DNA of 9,421 bases from CAZYXZ01 sp964651395 (GTDB lineage: Bacteria; Actinomycetota; Actinomycetes; BP-191): contig CAZYXZ010000095.1 in assembly GCA_964651395.1 (NCBI GenBank), positions 1 through 9,421 of the forward strand. The letters run 5' to 3'. The position numbers were made by a program, and so were the translations under genes. The notes beneath the pieces are model-generated. The model did no database searches. It had not been told where the DNA came from and worked only from the letters and a program-made list of their open reading frames with translations. This document shows positions 6,353-9,421 of the stretch, piece after piece. Position 1 is the stretch's first letter. Every line of letters starts with the position of its first letter.

Positions 6353-6358
6353 TACGAT
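6353..6358 (+). promoter_or_regulatory. Candidate -10 box of the DUF1015 gene
   Basis: TACGAT fits the actinobacterial TANNNT -10 pattern and ends 6 nt before the ATG at 6365, so transcription would start at or next to the start codon and the mRNA may be leaderless; no ribosome site is present upstream of this ATG. No convincing -35 is seen. The same 56-bp gap must hold the divergent promoter for the TPR gene, for which I see no clear -10. Confidence 0.45.
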
Positions 6359-6364
6359 CGGCAG

Positions 6365-7690
6365 ATGACCCCGCCAGACAGCGCTGCCCGGCCGGCTGCA
6401 TCCCTACCCGTGCCACCGGGTTTGGTGCTCGCTCCCTTCCGTGCCCTGCGCTACGCGCCCGAAGCGGGCGCGCTGGCCGAGCTGACCTCGCCACCGTACG
6501 ACGTCATCGACGACGCCGAAGTGGCTGCGTTCGAGGAGCTCAGCCCCTGCAACGTCGTCCGGCTCATCCTGCCACGCGGGCCGGAGAGCGGCGTGGACGA
6601 CCGCTACCAGCGTGCGGCGCGCCAGCTCGCTCAGTGGCGTGCCGAAGGGGTCCTGCGACCCGACGACGAGCCGGCGCTCTACGTCTACGAGATGCGCGAC
6701 GGCGAGCACGTCCAGCGGGGCCTGCTCGGGGCCCTCGCGCTGGTCGACCCGGACGCCGGGATCGTGCTGCCGCACGAGAACACCATGGCCGGGCCGGTCA
6801 GCGACCGGCTGCACCTCACGCGCGCGACGGAGGCCAACCTCTCCCCCGTCTTCCTGATCTACGACGGGGGCGGCGTCGCCTCGGCGGCCGTCTCCGACGT
6901 GGGCAGCCACCCGCCGCTGGCCACGATGGACACCGCGGACGGCGTCGCCCACCGGCTCTGGGCGATCACCGACCGGGACGTGCTGGACGCGATCGCCGCC
7001 GACCTGCTGACCCGATCGGCGGTGATCGCGGACGGCCACCACCGATACCAGACCTTCCGGACCCACCAGGCCGAGCGGCACGCGGCCGGTGACGGCCCCG
7101 GCCCGTGGGACTTCGGCCTGGCCTTCCTCGTGGACGCGAAGGCCTTCGGCCCCGAGGTGCACGCGATCCACCGCGTGGTGCCGGGGCTGGACTTCATGAA
7201 GGCACATGCGGGTGCAGAGGAAGCCTTCCGCATAACGCCGCTGACCGGCGGCCTAGACAGCGCCCTCGCAGCGCTGAGGACGGCTGGAGAGCGCGGTCCA
7301 GCCTTCGTCCTGAGCGACGGGATCTCCTCCCGTGTGCTGCTCGATGACCTCGATGGGTGGCTAGCAGACCTCGTTCCTGGAGATCACTCAGCCACCTGGC
7401 GCGGCCTCGACGTCACGGTCCTGCACCATGGTCTGGTGCGGCACGGGTGGATGCTCGACGACGACGAGTCGACCGTCGAGTACAGGCACGATGCGGAGTC
7501 CGCAGAGGCTGCCGCGGCTGCGAGCGGCGGAACAGCCGTTCTGCTCAACCCCACGCCCGTGGAGGCGCTGATCGCCGTGGCCAGCGCCGGCGAGCGCATG
7601 CCGCGCAAGTCGACCTTCTTCACGCCGAAGCCGCGCACCGGTGTGGTGATCAGGGCTTACGCAGACTTCTCGGCCACGCCGGCCTTCTGA
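6365..7690 (+). CDS. DUF1015 family protein
   Basis: 441 residues, a full-length member. Family signatures are in order: LAPFRALRY (22-30), SPPYDVID (42-49), CNVVRLILP (62-70), DEPALYVYE (101-109), LPHENTM (135-141), IADGHHRYQTF (221-231) and, near the end, RMPRKSTFFTPKPRTG (411-426). The conserved HEN and DGHHRY segments look like an active or ligand site, but I know of no proven biochemical activity. The ATG at 6365 is chosen because it directly follows a TANNNT box and family-like sequence begins about 20 residues later. The gene is divergent from the TPR-HAD unit and its last 34 bp overlap the convergent SSB-like gene. Codon choice changes sharply near codon 280 (nt 7202): many A/T-ending codons, including ATA and CTA, appear after almost uniform G/C-ending codons, then fade toward the end. 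Confidence 0.93.
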   Translation: MTPPDSAARPAASLPVPPGLVLAPFRALRYAPEAGALAELTSPPYDVIDDAEVAAFEELSPCNVVRLILPRGPESGVDDRYQRAARQLAQWRAEGVLRPDDEPALYVYEMRDGEHVQRGLLGALALVDPDAGIVLPHENTMAGPVSDRLHLTRATEANLSPVFLIYDGGGVASAAVSDVGSHPPLATMDTADGVAHRLWAITDRDVLDAIAADLLTRSAVIADGHHRYQTFRTHQAERHAAGDGPGPWDFGLAFLVDAKAFGPEVHAIHRVVPGLDFMKAHAGAEEAFRITPLTGGLDSALAALRTAGERGPAFVLSDGISSRVLLDDLDGWLADLVPGDHSATWRGLDVTVLHHGLVRHGWMLDDDESTVEYRHDAESAEAAAAASGGTAVLLNPTPVEALIAVASAGERMPRKSTFFTPKPRTGVVIRAYADFSATPAF

Positions 7691-8007
7691 ATCCGCTCGG
7701 CTGCGGAGACCTCCACCTCGACGCGGCTGGCGTTGCCCGCACCGACACGCCAGTAGCGGCTGCGCAGGGCACCTTCGACCTGTACGACGTCCCCCGGAGC
7801 CCAGCGCAGAGCGGCTCGGCGCAGAGGTGCCCGCCACGCCGCGCAGGTGATCGTGTCGACCGTCGTCTTCATCCCGGGCGCGCGGTCACGGGTCGCCCGC
7901 GGGAGGACGAGGCGCCACGTGACGACGACGTCCCCGCTGGGCAGCACGCGCTCCTCCGCGGCGGCCGAGACCCGGCCGACCAGCGTGACCTCGTTGACGG
8001 TGTCCAT
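7657..8007 (-). CDS. Short single-stranded DNA-binding (SSB-like) OB-fold protein
   Basis: 116 residues from ATG (8005-8007) with a good GGGAGG ribosome site. It follows the SSB OB-fold pattern: N-terminal VNEVTLVGRV, PSGDVVVTWRLVLPR (23-37), TITCAAW with Trp58, then GDVVQVEGALRSRYWR (72-87) and RVEVEVSAAERI at the end. It lacks the long Gly/Pro-rich linker and the acidic DDDIPF-type tip through which the housekeeping SSB recruits replication proteins, so it is more likely a paralogue (SsbB-like) used in a specific process than the essential SSB. Its stop lies inside the 3' end of the convergent DUF1015 gene (34-bp overlap, 7657-7690). It is 88 bp downstream of the larger TPR gene on the same strand, possibly co-transcribed; the 88-bp gap holds no clear promoter or terminator. 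The family is clear, the role is inferred. Confidence 0.85.
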   Translation of the reverse strand: MDTVNEVTLVGRVSAAAEERVLPSGDVVVTWRLVLPRATRDRAPGMKTTVDTITCAAWRAPLRRAALRWAPGDVVQVEGALRSRYWRVGAGNASRVEVEVSAAERIQKAGVAEKSA

Positions 8008-8095
8008 GTGCCCTCCCTGGATCAGCGTGGCTGCCCAGGATCACGAGCGCCGCACCGGGAGGGACGGGCCACCGCGGATCTGTGGACGAGGGGTC

Positions 8096-8851
8096 TCAGC
8101 CGAGCGCGAGAAGGCGCTCGGCGGCGTCGGTCTCGCCGTCGTCGTCGACGGTGGCCGCGGCGGTGAACCAGCGCCGCGCGTCGTCCGTCCGGCCGGCCGC
8201 CTCCAGGGCGTCCGCGTACGCGTACCAGAGGCGCAGCGTGTGCGGGGCGACCTGGTCGGCGTCCAGCTCCGGCAGCTGCAGCGCGAGCACGGCCGCGTCC
8301 GGCTGGCCGAGGTCCTTCCGGGCGCCGGCCAGGACGATGGCCAGCTCCACACGTCCGGCCGCGTCCAACCGCTTCGCCTCCGGCTCGGCGGCCAGGGCCA
8401 GCGCGCGCTCCGGGTGGCCGAGGGCCCGCTCGCAGTCGGCGAGGACCGGCAGGTGCTCCGGGCCGCCGCTGATCCGGCGGGCGGCCTTCAGCTCGCGCAG
8501 CGCGGTGGCGTAGTCCGCCGCGGCGTACGCCGTGACGCCGACCGCCTCGCGGACGGCGCCCACGCGACCGGCGAGGGCTTTCGCCGCCTGCGCGAACGTG
8601 TAGGCGCGGGCCGGGTCCTCGTCGACGAGCAGGCCGGCGCTGACCAGGTAGCGGGCCACGCGCTCCGCCAGGTCCTCGGGCAGGGCGCGCAGCTCCCGGC
8701 GGACCTCGTTGGCGAGCAGCGCCGGGTCGGCGTCCGGGAGCGGCTCGAGCCGCGGCGCGCGCGGCGGGCGGGCCGGCTGGTCCTTGCGCTGCGGGTACCC
8801 GGGACGCGCCGGTCGCCCCTGAGGCTTGCGCGCCGGGCGCTCGTCGGGCAC
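8096..8851 (-). CDS. TPR-like helical-repeat protein, 251 aa (Rv1691-like)
   Basis: 251 residues from a GTG (8849-8851) with GAGAGG about 9 nt upstream; competing frames across this region give only Arg/Pro-rich shadows. Residues 1-36 are disordered, basic and Pro/Arg-rich; 44-248 are alpha-helical hairpins of TPR/SEL1 type, for example AVREAVGVTAYAAADYATA (99-117), LADCERALGHPERALALA (137-154) and LRLWYAYADALEAAGRTDD (206-224). No catalytic motif is seen. The length and pattern match a conserved actinobacterial protein that usually lies near the HAD phosphatase and tlyA (Rv1691 in mycobacteria, from memory); here DUF1015 and the SSB-like gene lie between. The basic disordered head could contact RNA. 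It starts 22 nt after the rRNA operon terminator, so part of its transcription may come from read-through. Function unknown. Confidence 0.88.
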   Translation of the reverse strand: MPDERPARKPQGRPARPGYPQRKDQPARPPRAPRLEPLPDADPALLANEVRRELRALPEDLAERVARYLVSAGLLVDEDPARAYTFAQAAKALAGRVGAVREAVGVTAYAAADYATALRELKAARRISGGPEHLPVLADCERALGHPERALALAAEPEAKRLDAAGRVELAIVLAGARKDLGQPDAAVLALQLPELDADQVAPHTLRLWYAYADALEAAGRTDDARRWFTAAATVDDDGETDAAERLLALG

Positions 8852-8873
8852 GGGAATGACCTCTCGGAAAGTG

Positions 8874-8908
8874 CGATGAGGGCCACCAAAGAATGGTGAC
8901 CCTCATCG
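8874..8908 (-). terminator. rRNA operon terminator hairpin downstream of 5S
   Basis: Arms 8874-8887 and 8895-8908 form a 14-bp stem with a 7-base loop (8888-8894). The one non-Watson-Crick position is a U-G wobble when read as minus-strand RNA and a C/A mismatch on the plus strand, so it fits the rRNA direction. The minus-strand sequence after it reads CACTTTCC, a weak T tract. It begins about 10 nt after the 5S 3' end. Confidence 0.85.
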
Positions 8909-8918
8909 ACGAAGTATG

Positions 8919-9036
8919 TCCGGCGGCGTCCTACTCTCCCACGCAGTCTCCCGCGCAGTACCATCGGCGCTGAGGGGCTTAGCTTCCGGGTTCGGAATGG
9001 GACCGGGCGTTTCCCCCTCGCTATGGCCGCCGAAAC
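8919..9036 (-). rRNA. rrf: 5S ribosomal RNA
   Basis: The minus strand gives a complete 5S of about 118 nt: 5' end GTTTCGGCGGCCATAGCG, the conserved CCCATTCCGAACCCGGAAG segment, CTAAGCCCCTCAGCGCCGATGG and TGGGAGAGTAGGACGCCGCC at the 3' end. The terminal stem pairs CGGCGGC near the 5' end with GCCGCCG near the 3' end. The ends are placed by homology and could be off by one to three bases. Confidence 0.96.
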
Positions 9037-9105
9037 TCTATGGAGTTTTCGATCGATGGATCCCGACCGTAACTCGGGAGCCGCACAGTGGACGCGAATA
9101 AAAGT
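9037..9105 (-). other. 23S-5S internal transcribed spacer
   Basis: About 69 bp with no tRNA gene. It contains a small inverted repeat, TCCCGA (9061-9066) with TCGGGA (9074-9079) and a 7-base loop, which may form a processing stem in the precursor. It is richer in A and T than the coding regions. Confidence 0.8.

Positions 9106-9421
<316 letters not shown>

Noticed and set aside
6309..6364. A clear -10 box for the TPR gene on the minus strand
   Set aside because: The nearest candidate reads TATCGA and does not fit TANNNT, so I do not call it although a promoter must exist nearby.
8015..8039. Weak inverted repeat CCTGG/CCAGG upstream of the SSB-like gene
   Set aside because: Five-base arms with a long loop are expected by chance in such GC-rich DNA, and no other promoter or operator sign accompanies them.
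8022..8906. 294-codon minus-strand frame overlapping the larger TPR gene
   Set aside because: It is an Arg/Gly/Pro-rich shadow in another frame, overlaps the rRNA terminator, and lacks the helical repeat pattern seen in the 8096-8851 frame.

Overview
The window is very GC-rich, nearly every real codon ends in G or C, and GTG starts and 1-4 nt gene overlaps are common. Together with the gene order (TPR - HAD phosphatase - very small protein - tlyA - nadK) and the 5S/23S sequences, this points to an actinobacterium (Actinomycetota). I cannot place it in an order or genus. No phage, transposase or CRISPR sequence is visible, and apart from the small rRNA and promoter spacers the window is almost fully coding.

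Layout. (1) 1-2069, plus strand: the 3' part of a membrane-bound O-acyltransferase (AlgI-like MBOAT) followed 10 nt later by a membrane-anchored SGNH/DUF459 hydrolase, a two-gene unit expected to O-acylate a cell-surface polymer. (2) 2077-2125: a perfect 23-bp hairpin between convergent genes. (3) 2128-4434, minus strand: a tightly coupled operon, read from high to low coordinates: phasin-like protein with a Lys/Ala tail, a 47-aa protein, TlyA rRNA methyltransferase, NAD kinase. (4) 4483-4821, plus strand: a small SCP2 sterol-carrier-like gene set against the surrounding minus-strand genes. (5) 4828-6308, minus strand: a HAD-IIA phosphatase coupled by a GTGA overlap to a TPR protein. (6) 6365-7690, plus strand: a DUF1015 protein, divergent from the TPR gene. 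(7) 7657-8007, minus strand: a short SSB-like OB-fold protein whose end overlaps the end of DUF1015. (8) 8096-8851, minus strand: a larger TPR-like protein. (9) 8874-9421, minus strand: the end of an rRNA operon (23S 3' end, spacer, 5S, terminator).

Functionally the centre of the window is a conserved actinobacterial housekeeping cluster joining ribosome modification (TlyA), NADP supply (NadK) and poorly characterised partners. The usual last member, recN, is absent after nadK: the operon stops at the hairpin and the surface-polymer acylation genes face it. The most interesting points are this broken synteny at a long perfect hairpin, a 47-aa gene embedded in the operon, a tandem 42-bp repeat coding the Lys/Ala tail, a possible bidirectional promoter of overlapping -10 boxes, a sharp codon-usage shift inside DUF1015, and a TPR gene starting 22 nt after the rRNA terminator with almost no room for its own promoter. 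I did not find a clearly new defence or mobile system here.
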